Assembly: GCF_005049045.1 (NCBI RefSeq)
Contig: NZ_SUPK01000004.1
Span: 366,045-430,044, forward strand
Reading direction: 5' to 3'
DNA length: 64,000 bases
Origin: Cohnella pontilimi
Lineage (GTDB): Bacteria; Bacillota; Bacilli; Paenibacillales; Paenibacillaceae
Shown here: positions 1 to 8,533 of the stretch, piece by piece
Position numbering within the stretch: the first letter of the stretch is position 1
Layout: every line of letters starts with the position of its first letter
Position numbers and translations under genes: made by a program
The notes under the pieces: generated by a model
Told to the model about the DNA's origin: nothing
Seen by the model: the letters and a program-made list of their open reading frames with translations, nothing else
Database searches by the model: none

Positions 1-1340
1 TAGTATTCCTGACCTGCCCACTCGAGAATAAAGGCATTCGGATCTTTGTCCGTCGAAGGAGCCCTCGTCAATTTCGGGAAATGCTGCTTTTGTCCGTTCG
101 CATAGGTCTCATAGCCGTCGGGCGTCAATTTGAACCAGTACTCCGTGCCGTCAAAACCGACCCAGGTGGCGTTGTTCTCATCCCACTCGGTGATGCGGGA
201 GTCCAAGCTAAGGCTCCAGCCGTAACCGATAGGGCCTTTGATGCGGTTCTGATGGTTGTACGTTAAAAACAAATCAAAGTCGACGCCAGGCCCTTCCTGA
301 ATGAACCCGTCGAACTTCTGAATGCCTCCCCCGGTGAGAAGGTTGACGCGTACATTCTGATCCGCCACTTTGGCCAGCGCATTGGGCACATAGTCCTCGA
401 AACCGCCACCCGGCAAATAAGGATGAAGCGGCAGCGTCTCTTCTGTAATATTGCCGGCCACGTCTTCCAACGTCACCTTTAACGCCTCGGCGTTACCCGG
501 TTTTATCGATAAAGCGTCGTGGAGCGGCGGATTGTCCCAATCCGGGCTGGAGGTTTGGGAGGCGCCTAGGGCCGTCACTTTTTTCAAACCGCCGATCTCG
601 TCGCGCGATTCTACCGCAAGCTTGCCCTCACCTAGCGGGTGAATGCCGACCAACTCAGGCACTGTACGGTCCACCAACAGTATTTGAAATTCTTCGCTGT
701 ACCCTGGAGCCGTTAAGGTCACCTTTTCCGGCTTAGCACCGGTTTTGGCCGGAAGTTCAAATTCAACCGACACCGGTTCGGCCGTCAACTTCCAATAGTA
801 AAAGCCTTCCGGAGCGTTAACTTCCGAAAATTTACCGTCCCAATCAAAAGTGTTTTTCCCATAGATGTCAGTTTTGCCGCTCAGCAAAGTATAGGTATTG
901 TTTTTCCCGCGAATCTCTTTCATTTTCACGGTAACCTTATAGCCCGACGGAGCGTTTAATGGCGTTCCTTCCTGTGAGTTGATCCAGTCTTGTAATTTGT
1001 CGTTCCAACTGAGAGTTACTTTGGTCGATTTCGCGTTGAAGAAATCAGGCGAATCGTTCATCTTCAGATAGGAACCGCCTGATCCGCCTCGATCCGCTCC
1101 CAAGTCCGTGGGCCGCTCTGCGAGCACCCGGTCTCCGTCGAATGTGAAAAACTGCGGAGCCTCCGTCTTGTCCGGTCCATCTGTCCAAGGTTCCTGGTCT
1201 GCGCCCGATGCTTTGAGCGCAGCCAACGCGCCGGAGAGCTGTTCCGCCGCTGCTGTCCATACGGCAACGGGAGCCAACCCCATGAACAAACTAAGAATTA
1301 ATGTTGCGGCCAAACTGCGAAACCAAAGCGATCCTCTCAT
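1..1340 (-). CDS. Secreted RHS-type surface protein, N-terminal part (runs off the left edge)
   Basis: An open frame of about 446 codons runs from an ATG at 1340 to the window edge without a stop. It begins with a signal peptide (basic MRGSLWFR, a hydrophobic stretch, then an AVWTAAAE cleavage-like region). Extracellular beta-rich sequence follows. About 370 residues in, the pattern VDFDLFLTYNHQNRIKGPIG, followed by GYGWSLS, is the hallmark of the DUF6531 domain that opens RHS/YD-repeat proteins. RHS proteins form large wall-associated or secreted shells, often with a variable C-terminal toxin or adhesin; the C-terminus is outside the window. The gene sits directly behind a c-di-GMP-I riboswitch and terminator, so its expression probably follows the second messenger. 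The start has only a weak ribosome binding site. Confidence 0.8.
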   Translation of the reverse strand, partial: MRGSLWFRSLAATLILSLFMGLAPVAVWTAAAEQLSGALAALKASGADQEPWTDGPDKTEAPQFFTFDGDRVLAERPTDLGADRGGSGGSYLKMNDSPDFFNAKSTKVTLSWNDKLQDWINSQEGTPLNAPSGYKVTVKMKEIRGKNNTYTLLSGKTDIYGKNTFDWDGKFSEVNAPEGFYYWKLTAEPVSVEFELPAKTGAKPEKVTLTAPGYSEEFQILLVDRTVPELVGIHPLGEGKLAVESRDEIGGLKKVTALGASQTSSPDWDNPPLHDALSIKPGNAEALKVTLEDVAGNITEETLPLHPYLPGGGFEDYVPNALAKVADQNVRVNLLTGGGIQKFDGFIQEGPGVDFDLFLTYNHQNRIKGPIGYGWSLSLDSRITEWDENNATWVGFDGTEYWFKLTPDGYETYANGQKQHFPKLTRAPSTDKDPNAFILEWAGQEY

Positions 1341-1365
1341 CTCTTTAAGCACCCCTGTTTTTGAT

Positions 1366-1410
1366 GTCGAAAAAAGCAAAACAGCCGCAGCGCCTGAAGC
1401 GCCCGGCTGC
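1366..1410 (-). terminator. Intrinsic terminator, riboswitch expression platform
   Basis: On the minus strand CAGCCGGGCGC, a short TTCAG loop and GCGCTGCGGCTG form a strong GC hairpin, followed by TTTTGCTTTTTT. It lies between the c-di-GMP aptamer and the RHS start codon, so it is the likely switching element. Confidence 0.75.
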
Positions 1411-1512
1411 TTGCAATTTCCAGCGGATCGTCACACTTCGGCGGTCTGGCGATCCGGCAAAGGACCCATGACTTTGCGTCCCCATCTCTCGATGGGTTTG
1501 CCTTTTTCGGTT
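1411..1512 (-). promoter_or_regulatory. Cyclic di-GMP-I (GEMM-I) riboswitch aptamer
   Basis: On the minus strand the leader reads GGCAAACC, a stem closed by a GAGA tetraloop (CCCATC-GAGA-GATGGG), then GGACGCAAAG, ATGGGTCC, and a second helical domain containing GCCGGATCGCCAGACCGCC. The GCAAACC element, the GNRA-capped P1b-type stem and the GACGCAAAG core in this order are the consensus of the c-di-GMP-I class. A terminator follows directly. In other Firmicutes this class controls motility, adhesion and surface-protein genes, which fits the RHS gene downstream. Whether ligand turns the gene on or off cannot be read with certainty from the sequence. Confidence 0.85.
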
Positions 1513-1654
1513 GTTAGTATTGAACTATACAAGAAGAATCTGGAATACATAGTCCCGATTTTAGCAGATTTTGTCGGGACTTAAAGCATATTTCCGAGAT
1601 TTTTGTAAGATTTTGTAGTTCGCGAGTTGAGGTTCGCAGTTAGGTCGATAGACA

Positions 1655-1690
1655 TAAAAAAAAGAAGCCGCTGGGACGGCTTCTTTAAAT
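1655..1690 (-). terminator. Terminator downstream of iclR-type gene
   Basis: AAAGAAGCCG-CTGGGA-CGGCTTCTTT is a perfect stem. On the minus strand it is followed by an unbroken run of T residues. It separates the IclR gene from the RHS leader. Confidence 0.8.
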
Positions 1691-1714
1691 TTGATAGGAG
1701 ATTCTGTAACGCTA

Positions 1715-1895
1715 TTTCGCCGAATTGCAGAGACAAACTCCACTTCGGCTGACGCCGCAATTGTATTTTGCCAAATTGAAGAGCCTTTTCAGGTCCTTCC
1801 GTCCCGGAAAGTCCGCTGTAATTTGGCAAAATGACGTTACGGATCACTGCAAGCCTCTCATTACCTCTGCAATTTCGTGAAATGCAATTGCAGCT
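1715..1895. repeat. Dispersed short-repeat cluster with 13-bp inverted arms
   Basis: No gene is seen here. ATTTTGCCAAATT at 1765-1777 is the exact reverse complement of AATTTGGCAAAAT at 1820-1832, with GC-rich DNA between. GCCGAATTGCAGAG at 1719-1732 recurs exactly at 13554-13567. The stretch looks like members of a dispersed intergenic repeat family. Confidence 0.55.
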
Positions 1896-1923
1896 CACAC
1901 GAGAGACCACAGTACAGCAGCGG

Positions 1924-2688
1924 TCACCCCAACAGCGCACCCATGCGCTTGGCGGCTTCCACGATGGCCGGCGCTTGCCGGTGCATCACTTCGGGCGCCA
2001 TCCGGTTAGACGGGCCGGACACCGCGAGCGCGGCCACCTGCTTGCCGGAGCGGTTCACGATGGGCGCCGCCACGGCGGCTGCGCCGGGTTCGCGCTCCTC
2101 GAAGCTGGTCGCGTAACCGCGCGCGACGATGTCTTCGAGCTGCCGGGTATAGGCCGCTTTATCCAGCGCCTGCGGCCAAGCGGGATCCGCCATCGCTTCG
2201 GCCCGCACCGCGGGATCCGCGAAGGCGAGCAGCACTTTGCTAGATGCGCCGACCGACAAAGGCAATCTCGCGCCAACAGGCGCAACCCGGCGGATCGGCT
2301 GCTCGCTTTGCACGGCTTGAATGCGCACCCTTTCCGTGCGGTCGCGCACATACAGGCTCACCGTCTCGCCCAGCTCATTACGCAGCCTCTCCATCTCCGG
2401 TAGCAGCACGATCGACGGATCGTCGGGCCGAGATTGGTTCGAGCTAAGCTCCAATATCCGAAATCCGAGCCGGTATTTCTCCGTCCCCTCGTCCCGGATC
2501 ACGAAGCCGCGGTTTTCCAGCGTCGCCAGCAAGCGGTGCACCGTGCTTTTATGAAGTCCGACTTTGCCCGCGATTTCCGACAGTCCCCACTCGCTTTTTC
2601 CGGTAAAACAAAGCAAAACGTCCAACGCTCGTTCCACCGCGCGGACGGTTCGTTTTTCTTCATCCATCGGGCTTGTCCCTCGTTTCAT
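1924..2688 (-). CDS. IclR family transcriptional regulator
   Basis: A 254-residue protein with an N-terminal winged helix-turn-helix (residues ~15-75, with AVERALDVL and HKSTVHRLLATLE, the signature recognition helix of IclR proteins). A C-terminal GAF-like effector domain follows (~90-250). Members usually sense small carboxylic or sugar-derived metabolites and repress or activate neighbouring catabolic genes. No catabolic operon is adjacent, so the target is unknown. A second possible ATG at 2667 has the ribosome binding site GAGGGA and would shorten the protein by seven residues. A perfect 17-bp palindrome lies just upstream and probably serves autoregulation. Confidence 0.9.
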   Translation of the reverse strand: MKRGTSPMDEEKRTVRAVERALDVLLCFTGKSEWGLSEIAGKVGLHKSTVHRLLATLENRGFVIRDEGTEKYRLGFRILELSSNQSRPDDPSIVLLPEMERLRNELGETVSLYVRDRTERVRIQAVQSEQPIRRVAPVGARLPLSVGASSKVLLAFADPAVRAEAMADPAWPQALDKAAYTRQLEDIVARGYATSFEEREPGAAAVAAPIVNRSGKQVAALAVSGPSNRMAPEVMHRQAPAIVEAAKRMGALLG

Positions 2689-2701
2689 TGTATGAAACCT
2701 C

Positions 2702-2718
2702 GTTATACTCAGTATAAC
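2702..2718. promoter_or_regulatory. Palindromic operator, probably for the IclR regulator
   Basis: GTTATACTCAGTATAAC is a perfect 17-bp palindrome (8-bp arms, one central base) 13 bp upstream of the IclR start. Each arm contains TATACT or AGTATA and so overlaps a -10-like sequence. Position and symmetry suggest autoregulation. That it binds this regulator is inference. Confidence 0.55.
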
Positions 2719-2873
2719 TCAACATGCAACGAGAGTAAACGCAGGAGGCCTAGCATTACAGTTTGATTACATGACGCTTACAAATCGCCGCGCCTCATTG
2801 ACGCTATCGCCGCTAGCATCTACGATAGGTACACACCAAGCTTTTAAAACGCTTACAAACAAGAGGCGATCAC

Positions 2874-3905
2874 ATGACGACGTTGCAAGCTCCCCTGTCG
2901 CTCGAAGGTTCCGCAGCCTTTCCCGGCACGCCGGAAATAGCGGAACCGGTTGTCGTTCGTCGCATCGGCCGCATTCTATTATCGATTCTATTAATTGCCG
3001 CATCGGCACTCATTCTTGCTTTTTGCGTTTTGCACGCTTATATTGCCTGGAAACTCTCGCATCCGGATGTCGCCGCATTGGCCTCCAACCCGATGGCTGC
3101 CAAAAATCTGGCCTACTCGGACGTGACATTCCCCAGCGCGGACGGCCGTTCTATCTTGAGCGGCTGGTGGATTCCGGCTGAAAGCGGGCAGTCGGTCGTT
3201 CTGAGCCACGGGTATGGCGCGAATCGCGAGGAAAGCTGGGTGCCGATGTACGACCTGGCGGACATGCTCCATCAAAAAGGGTACAACGTGCTCATGTTCG
3301 ACTACGGGTTTGCGAATCACCGTCATCCGATGCCCGCGACGGGCGGACGGCTGGAATCGCAGCAGCTTCTCGGAGCTATCCAGTTCGCCAAACAGCAAGG
3401 CTCTGACCAGCTGATCGTCTGGGGCTTCTCCATGGGTGCCGGTACCGCGCTTCAGGCGGCTTTGCACCAAGCCCCGGTGGACGGCATGATTTTGGACAGC
3501 ACATTTCTGCCAAACGAAGATACACTATACTTTAACCTCGAACAGAGCAAGTTGAAACTCCCGAAATATATTTCGATGCAAATGATTCGCTGGTTTTTGC
3601 CGATCGTCGGAGGAACGTCACTGGATCAGATTCCGGCCGCTGCCGCGCAGCACACTTCTTTCGATTTTCCGATTCTTCTGATTCATGGTACGGCGGACAA
3701 CAAGGCCCCGGCCTATCTGTCTGAAAATGTGGCCCACGCACAGAAAAATCCGAACTCGGGGCTTTGGATCGTGAAAGGCGCGATACACGAAATGATTTAC
3801 CGCACCCGTACCAAAGAATATAACGCCCGTATCGATGCTTTCCTCGGAGAAGTGCAAGCCGCCTGGTTCGCCAAGTACGTGAAATCCTCCGTGGTGTCGG
3901 TCTAA
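2874..3905 (+). CDS. Membrane-anchored alpha/beta hydrolase
   Basis: A 343-residue protein. A single transmembrane helix (residues ~33-58) tethers an alpha/beta-hydrolase domain. Oxyanion-region LSHGYGANR is at ~110-118. The nucleophile elbow GFSMG has Ser186, and the acid and base are likely Asp276 (HGTADNKAP) and His306 (IHEMIY). The layout resembles the YqkD/BEM46-like group of serine hydrolases, whose substrates are mostly unknown. The start follows the ribosome binding site AGAGGCG. The gene stands alone, with a hairpin terminator after its stop. Confidence 0.85.
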   Translation: MTTLQAPLSLEGSAAFPGTPEIAEPVVVRRIGRILLSILLIAASALILAFCVLHAYIAWKLSHPDVAALASNPMAAKNLAYSDVTFPSADGRSILSGWWIPAESGQSVVLSHGYGANREESWVPMYDLADMLHQKGYNVLMFDYGFANHRHPMPATGGRLESQQLLGAIQFAKQQGSDQLIVWGFSMGAGTALQAALHQAPVDGMILDSTFLPNEDTLYFNLEQSKLKLPKYISMQMIRWFLPIVGGTSLDQIPAAAAQHTSFDFPILLIHGTADNKAPAYLSENVAHAQKNPNSGLWIVKGAIHEMIYRTRTKEYNARIDAFLGEVQAAWFAKYVKSSVVSV

Positions 3906-3914
3906 TCCTGTTGA

Positions 3915-3988
3915 CATGAAAACATCCCTTCCGCGCATACGTTGGGTACGAAGCGAACCTGACGGATGCGGGAGAGGGGTGTTTTTTG
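3915..3988 (+). terminator. Probable terminator after the hydrolase gene
   Basis: AAAACATCCCTTCCGCGCAT pairs imperfectly with ATGCGGGAGAGGGGTGTTTT and is followed by a short T run. It overlaps the leader of the next gene, which argues for starting that gene after the hairpin. Confidence 0.55.
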
Positions 3989-3990
3989 GC

Positions 3991-5208
3991 ATGTTGGCGG
4001 TATACGGATCGAAAATGCCGCTTCGATTATTGGAAGAGATTGCGATCTGGAAAATGCGGGAGATGCAGCACACGGAGGCCATTCGGGAGATCTTGCCCGA
4101 GCTGGAATCTCCATATCGGAATTTGATGCTGGACTGGCACCATGTATTTGCGAAAACAAGGGAGCAAGCCCAGGCGGCCATACGGGCCGGTCTTGCCGGC
4201 CAGGGAGAAGCGCTGCCACCCGAATGGCAGCTTTACCTGCCGGTGCTGCTGGAGCAGTCGGTGGTGCAATCGCGCGAATTCGTCCGGCAGCTGCTGGCGC
4301 TGCAAGAGCGAAGCGCGGCGTGTCGCCGGTCGCCGGTCGCTGCGGCCGTATTGGCGCCGATTCGCCGGCAATCGGAATATTTTCTCGGCGCGATGGAGGA
4401 GCTTACGAGAACAGGGCAGTCGCCGTGGCTTACTGAAGGGGTGACGGTGTCCAGCCTCGAGGAAACCGGCAGCGATTCCCCAGAATCTTACGGCGGTCCC
4501 GAGCCTGCGGACGTTCCGCTGCGTCCGGAAGGCACTTGGTCCGATCCTCTAGCCGGTATGGAAGGAGGCGAATCGAGACAGTCCGTGCCGATCGGCGGAC
4601 ACAAGCTGCCTCCTCTGCCTTACCGTTACAATGCGCTTGAACCGTGTATCGATGAGAAAACGATGAGGCTTCACCACGACAAGCATCATCAATCGTATGT
4701 CGACGGATTGAACAATGCGGAGAAAAAGCTGGAAGAAGCGCGCCGCACCGGCCATTTTGACCTGGTCAGGCACTGGGAACGTGAGCTGGCTTTTAACGGG
4801 GCGGGGCATTATTTGCATACGATTTTTTGGGATGCCATGTCTCCCAGAGGCGGAGGGAAACCGTCCGGAGCACTGGCGGGAGAGATCGACCGGAGCTTCG
4901 GCGGCTTCGATGCATTCAAGAAGCATTTTACGGAGGCTGCGACGAAGGTGGAAGGCAACGGCTGGGCGATTCTGGTGTGGAGTCCCCGCAGCCACCGGTT
5001 GGAAATCTTGACGGCGGAGAGGCATCAGAACTTGTCGCAATGGGACGTTGTGCCGCTTCTTCCGCTCGATGTGTGGGAACACGCTTATTACTTGAAGCAC
5101 CAAAACGACCGGGCATCGTATGTGAAGGACTGGTGGAACGTGGTCAACTGGCCCTACGTGGCTGATCGTTACACCAAAGCGCGAACGCTGCAGTGGCCGC
5201 CGTATTGA
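3991..5208 (+). CDS. Fe/Mn superoxide dismutase with an extra N-terminal helical domain
   Basis: A 405-residue protein about twice the length of a normal Fe/Mn superoxide dismutase. Residues ~203-400 form a complete SOD. The metal ligands are recognisable: a His in LHHDKHH (~228), His273 in GAGHYLH, and Asp360 and His364 in [10 protein letters not shown]. Residues ~10-145 are a helical region with a spaced E-W-H pattern resembling the DUF2935/hemerythrin-like bundle. An acidic, Gly/Pro-rich linker joins the two. The start at 3991 is preceded by GAGAGGGG and lies after a hairpin; an upstream in-frame ATG at 3916 would put that hairpin inside the gene. A separate canonical sodA lies at 12.8 kb, so this one probably has a specialised role, perhaps spore- or envelope-related. 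That role is inference. Confidence 0.85.
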   Translation: MLAVYGSKMPLRLLEEIAIWKMREMQHTEAIREILPELESPYRNLMLDWHHVFAKTREQAQAAIRAGLAGQGEALPPEWQLYLPVLLEQSVVQSREFVRQLLALQERSAACRRSPVAAAVLAPIRRQSEYFLGAMEELTRTGQSPWLTEGVTVSSLEETGSDSPESYGGPEPADVPLRPEGTWSDPLAGMEGGESRQSVPIGGHKLPPLPYRYNALEPCIDEKTMRLHHDKHHQSYVDGLNNAEKKLEEARRTGHFDLVRHWERELAFNGAGHYLHTIFWDAMSPRGGGKPSGALAGEIDRSFGGFDAFKKHFTEAATKVEGNGWAILVWSPRSHRLEILTAERHQNLSQWDVVPLLPLDVWEHAYYLKHQNDRASYVKDWWNVVNWPYVADRYTKARTLQWPPY

Positions 5209-5212
5209 AAGG

Positions 5213-5247
5213 AAGAGGGCTGGCGAGAAATTCTCGTCAGCCCTCTG
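5213..5247. terminator. Bidirectional terminator between convergent genes
   Basis: AGAGGGCTGGCGAGAA and TTCTCGTCAGCCCTCT form a long stem between the SOD-fusion gene and the convergent dehydrogenase gene. Confidence 0.8.
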
Positions 5248-5254
5248 CTATGCC

Positions 5255-6331
5255 TCACAAACTCCAGTCCAGCTTCACTTCTCCGCCGGTACGGGAAGAT
5301 TCGTAAATCGCGTCGATGATCAGATTGCTGCGCAGACCGGTGTCCGCCGATGTGGTCGGCTGCTTGCCGTCCCGCACGCATTCGAGGAAATGGCGGCTCA
5401 AACGTACCCGCGCGCCTTCATCGTCCGCCGGCGTGAGCAGCGGAACCTCCATCGCCTGGTCGAACCGTTCCGTCAGGAACTTGCCCTGCAGCCCGCGAAG
5501 CGCCACACCGCCTTCGCTGCCCATCAAGTGCAGGAACGGTTCATTGTCGGTGTCCATATGGACCGCCCAGCTCACTTCGAGGGTGAGCGAGCTGCCGTCT
5601 TCCATTTTGATAATGGCCGTCGCCAAATCTTCCACATCATAAACGCCGTTCCAATCCGGCTTGCCCCACGTGCCGATGCCCTTCCGCTTCGGGCCAAATT
5701 CGGCGTAAGCCGCTCCATAGACCGAGACCGGTTTCGGCTCACCCATAAGGAAGAAAGCCAAATCCAGCATGTGCACCCCGATGTCGATCAGCGGTCCGCC
5801 GCCGGCTTGCTCATGCCGCGTAAACCAGGTGCCCCAGCCCGGGATGCCTTTGCGCCGGAACCAGCCGGTTTTGGCGGTGTAAATCCGGCCCATTTCGCCG
5901 CGGTCGATCTGCGCCTTCATCTGAAGAGGCAGCCACTCCCAGCGCATCTGGTGAGCGACCATCACGGTTTTGCCCGTGCGCTGCTGAGCACGGACGATGT
6001 CTTTCGCGGCTTCCGAGTTGAGCCCCATCGGCTTCTCGACCAGCACATGCTTGCCGTGCTCCAAAGCCGCGATCGTCAGCGGCGCGTGAAAAGCGTTGGG
6101 AACCCCGATGATGACCGCGTCAACATCTTCCCGCAGAAAGACTTCTTCCGGCGTATCGAGTACGACCGGGATGCCGTATTGCTGGGCACGCTGCTCCGCC
6201 AAAGGACGGTAGACGTCGGTAATCACCGTAAATTGACACTCGCTGCCCAGCTTGCCGAACTCCTGGAGATGAACGTTGCCGATATTTCCTGCACCAATGA
6301 GGCCGATTCTAACTTTATCCGTTGGGTTCAT
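5255..6331 (-). CDS. Gfo/Idh/MocA family NAD(P)-dependent dehydrogenase
   Basis: A 358-residue oxidoreductase. The N-terminal Rossmann fold carries GLIGAGNIGNVHL (residues ~8-20). The EKPMGLNSE segment has the catalytic Lys of the family, and a C-terminal substrate-binding domain contains GGGPLIDIGVHMLDLAFFLM. Family members oxidise or reduce sugars, inositols or related polyols. The substrate cannot be assigned here. The start at 6331 (MNPTDKV) is chosen because GGAGGAAGG precedes it by eight bases; an upstream ATG at 6364 lacks such a site. The gene appears monocistronic. Confidence 0.88.
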   Translation of the reverse strand: MNPTDKVRIGLIGAGNIGNVHLQEFGKLGSECQFTVITDVYRPLAEQRAQQYGIPVVLDTPEEVFLREDVDAVIIGVPNAFHAPLTIAALEHGKHVLVEKPMGLNSEAAKDIVRAQQRTGKTVMVAHQMRWEWLPLQMKAQIDRGEMGRIYTAKTGWFRRKGIPGWGTWFTRHEQAGGGPLIDIGVHMLDLAFFLMGEPKPVSVYGAAYAEFGPKRKGIGTWGKPDWNGVYDVEDLATAIIKMEDGSSLTLEVSWAVHMDTDNEPFLHLMGSEGGVALRGLQGKFLTERFDQAMEVPLLTPADDEGARVRLSRHFLECVRDGKQPTTSADTGLRSNLIIDAIYESSRTGGEVKLDWSL

Positions 6332-6447
6332 GGGATCCTTCCTCCGTCTGCTCGAGTCTGACACACCAACACTATCATATCGGACAAGCGGTGAAGTCCG
6401 TCACGACCATTTTGGCTTACTTTTTATGGTGTTTTGGCGAATAAAAT

Positions 6448-6480
6448 GAGAAAGCCCGCCTGTCAGCAGGCGAGCTTCCA
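6448..6480 (-). terminator. Terminator of folE
   Basis: GCTCGCCTGCTGACAGGCGGGC on the minus strand forms a stem-loop followed by TTTCTCATTTT, just after the folE stop. Confidence 0.7.
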
Positions 6481-6484
6481 TGTT

Positions 6485-7078
6485 TCAATCCTTGATGAGA
6501 GACAAAAATTCCGAGCGGAGCGCGGCGCTGGTGCGGAATTCACCCCGGACCGCGGAAGTGACCGTTTTGCTGCCCGGTTTCTTAACTCCTCTCGAGCACA
6601 TGCACAGGTGCTCACCATCGACAACCACCATCACGCCATGAGGCTGCAAAACTTCCTCCATAATATCGGCGATCTGCGAAGTGATCCGCTCCTGCACCTG
6701 CAGTCTCCGCGTCACAGCTTCCACCAGACGGGCGAGCTTGCTCAGACCGGCAATTTTGCCGCTAGGGATATATCCGATATGCGCTTTGCCGAAAAACGGT
6801 GCCATATGATGTTCGCACTGGCTGTAGTAGACGATATCCTTCACGATGACCAGTTCTTCATGCCGTTCGTCAAAAGTGACACCGAGCACGGAACGCGGAT
6901 CCACCGAATAACCGGCGAAAATTTCTTCGTACATCCGGGTCACGCGCGCCGGCGTCTCGAGCAATCCTTCCCGCTCGACGTCTTCCCCGATCAACTTCAA
7001 AATTTCCCGGATATGATGCTCGATACGCTCCCGGTTCGCTTCCACCTGTCCGTTGACGTAATCTTTCATTCCCGCCAC
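6485..7078 (-). CDS. folE: GTP cyclohydrolase I
   Basis: A 197-residue enzyme converting GTP to 7,8-dihydroneopterin triphosphate, the first step of folate synthesis. In bacteria it also feeds queuosine synthesis. The zinc ligands are Cys88 and His91 in [10 protein letters not shown] and Cys159 in EHLCMCSRG; the active-site segment [13 protein letters not shown] is intact. The length is normal for type IA enzymes. A GTG start is used, six bases after GGAGG. The queG gene of the queuosine pathway lies 2 kb away in the same orientation, but in a separate transcription unit. Confidence 0.95.
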   Translation of the reverse strand: MAGMKDYVNGQVEANRERIEHHIREILKLIGEDVEREGLLETPARVTRMYEEIFAGYSVDPRSVLGVTFDERHEELVIVKDIVYYSQCEHHMAPFFGKAHIGYIPSGKIAGLSKLARLVEAVTRRLQVQERITSQIADIMEEVLQPHGVMVVVDGEHLCMCSRGVKKPGSKTVTSAVRGEFRTSAALRSEFLSLIKD

Positions 7079-7139
7079 AATAATCCTCCCATGCCGGCTC
7101 CCGTTGCAGCACCGGAGCGCGGCCTAACGCTGCGCCCGA

Positions 7140-7376
7140 TTATTTCTTCCGGGGTTTGGACTTTTGATTGAAGTTTTGATTCTTCATCATTTGCTGCGCT
7201 CGCTGCATCTGCTGCTTGTTCATGTTGTAGCCCATCTTCTTGGCCATTTGCTGGAGCGCATCCGGGTCGCTTTGCATTTTGGTCAACTGATTGCGCAAAT
7301 AAAATACTCCGACGGCAAAGCCGATGATGACACCTACGATAAGCGTTACGATGGGTATAACAATATCCCAGACCAT
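7140..7376 (-). CDS. UPF0154 (YneF-like) small membrane protein
   Basis: A 78-residue protein with one N-terminal transmembrane helix (residues ~3-25, VIPIVTLIVGVIIGFAVGVF). A polar tail contains NQLTKMQSDPDALQQMAKKM, which matches the UPF0154/YneF family of Firmicutes. The tail is rich in Gln, Met and Asn. The family has no established function. The start at 7376 is fixed by AGGAGG eight bases upstream; a longer reading to 7475 has no such site. Confidence 0.88.
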   Translation of the reverse strand: MVWDIVIPIVTLIVGVIIGFAVGVFYLRNQLTKMQSDPDALQQMAKKMGYNMNKQQMQRAQQMMKNQNFNQKSKPRKK

Positions 7377-7507
7377 GATGGTCCCTCCTGTTACGTCATA
7401 ATAAAACCTTGCCTCCCAAGACGCGAGATCGCAAGGTTGTGCATTCATGATAGCATGGCCTCCGCCAGCGTGCAAACGCCCGGTAAGCGGGCTTTAGATG
7501 CGGTTGT

Positions 7508-8533
7508 TCAGCTCAAAACGGCTTCAATAAAAATGGTGGTGTGCTGCGCGAGATCGATCTCCCGGGCTTGTACGTTGTTTTCATCTTCCCGGTCGAGAAG
7601 GCGAACGATCGGCCTGCCGGGCAGACCGCGGTGCTGGCCGACGACAACGCCGATTTTTTTGTTGGACAGGCGGACGGAAATCCCGTTCGGGTAGATCGAC
7701 ACGATTCTCATAAAATGCGTCAGCACTTCATGGTCCAATATCGTGCCGGACATGGCGTTCAACTGCTCGCAGGCTTCATGCGGCAATAAGGAACGTTCGA
7801 CGCCGGCTTCCGGATACAGCAAATTATCGAACGTATTGGCGACGGCGACGATTTTGGCATACGGGTGAATCTCGTCTCCGGTTATTCCCCTTGGAAGGCC
7901 GGTACCATCCATCGCTTCGTGGTGCTGAAACGCAACATGGGCGATCAATAGGCTGTATTCGCGTTTATTTTTGAGCAGGTCGAATCCGCGCCAAGCATGG
8001 TGCATCCGGCCTTCCTGCACCTCGGGCGCATTCAGCTTGCCGATATCGTGCAGCAGCGCGCCGATGCTGAGGTCCTTCAGCTGTAGCATATTTAGTCCCA
8101 TTTCAAGGCCTAACATGGTGGCGACTGTACATACGTTCATCGCGTGCACGAACTTGGCGTTGTCCGCGGTGCGAATATCCGCCAGCTGGATCATGACGCT
8201 GGAATTGCGCATGACATCGTCCATCAGTTGATCGATTGTTTGGCCGATGGCCTTAGAACTGAAATCTTTCCCGGAGCGTAATGCTTCGAACGTCTCGGAC
8301 ATTTGGTTGATGACCGCCCGCTTCGTCTCGTCGGACAATACTTCCTCCGGGGTAATATCCCGGAATTGCGGGTCGTCTATGTAAATCGTCGAGACGCCGA
8401 GCCGCTTCAAGGTGCTGATCATGAAAACGGTCAGCTGCACCCCCGCGGAGAGCAGCACCGTCCCGTTCGCGGAAAAAATCGTTTTGCCGAGTGTTTGACC
8501 CGATTCCACGGCTTCGATATCGACGATTCTCAT
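7508..8533 (-). CDS. HD-GYP domain protein, putative c-di-GMP phosphodiesterase
   Basis: A 341-residue protein without transmembrane segments. The N-terminal ~110 residues are a variable region often paired with HD-GYP in Bacillales. The HD-GYP domain follows: HDIGK (His162, Asp163), HHEAMDG (~204-210), and GLP in place of GYP (~212-214). The metal-binding HD and HHE residues are present, so hydrolysis of c-di-GMP is plausible; the GLP variation occurs in active and inactive members. A c-di-GMP-I riboswitch lies 6 kb away in this window. The two could belong to one signalling circuit, but no sequence evidence links them directly. Confidence 0.85.
   Translation of the reverse strand: MRIVDIEAVESGQTLGKTIFSANGTVLLSAGVQLTVFMISTLKRLGVSTIYIDDPQFRDITPEEVLSDETKRAVINQMSETFEALRSGKDFSSKAIGQTIDQLMDDVMRNSSVMIQLADIRTADNAKFVHAMNVCTVATMLGLEMGLNMLQLKDLSIGALLHDIGKLNAPEVQEGRMHHAWRGFDLLKNKREYSLLIAHVAFQHHEAMDGTGLPRGITGDEIHPYAKIVAVANTFDNLLYPEAGVERSLLPHEACEQLNAMSGTILDHEVLTHFMRIVSIYPNGISVRLSNKKIGVVVGQHRGLPGRPIVRLLDREDENNVQAREIDLAQHTTIFIEAVLS

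Noticed and set aside
5390..6361. A 323-codon plus-strand frame over the Gfo/Idh gene
   Set aside because: Antisense shadow; the minus-strand gene carries all family motifs.
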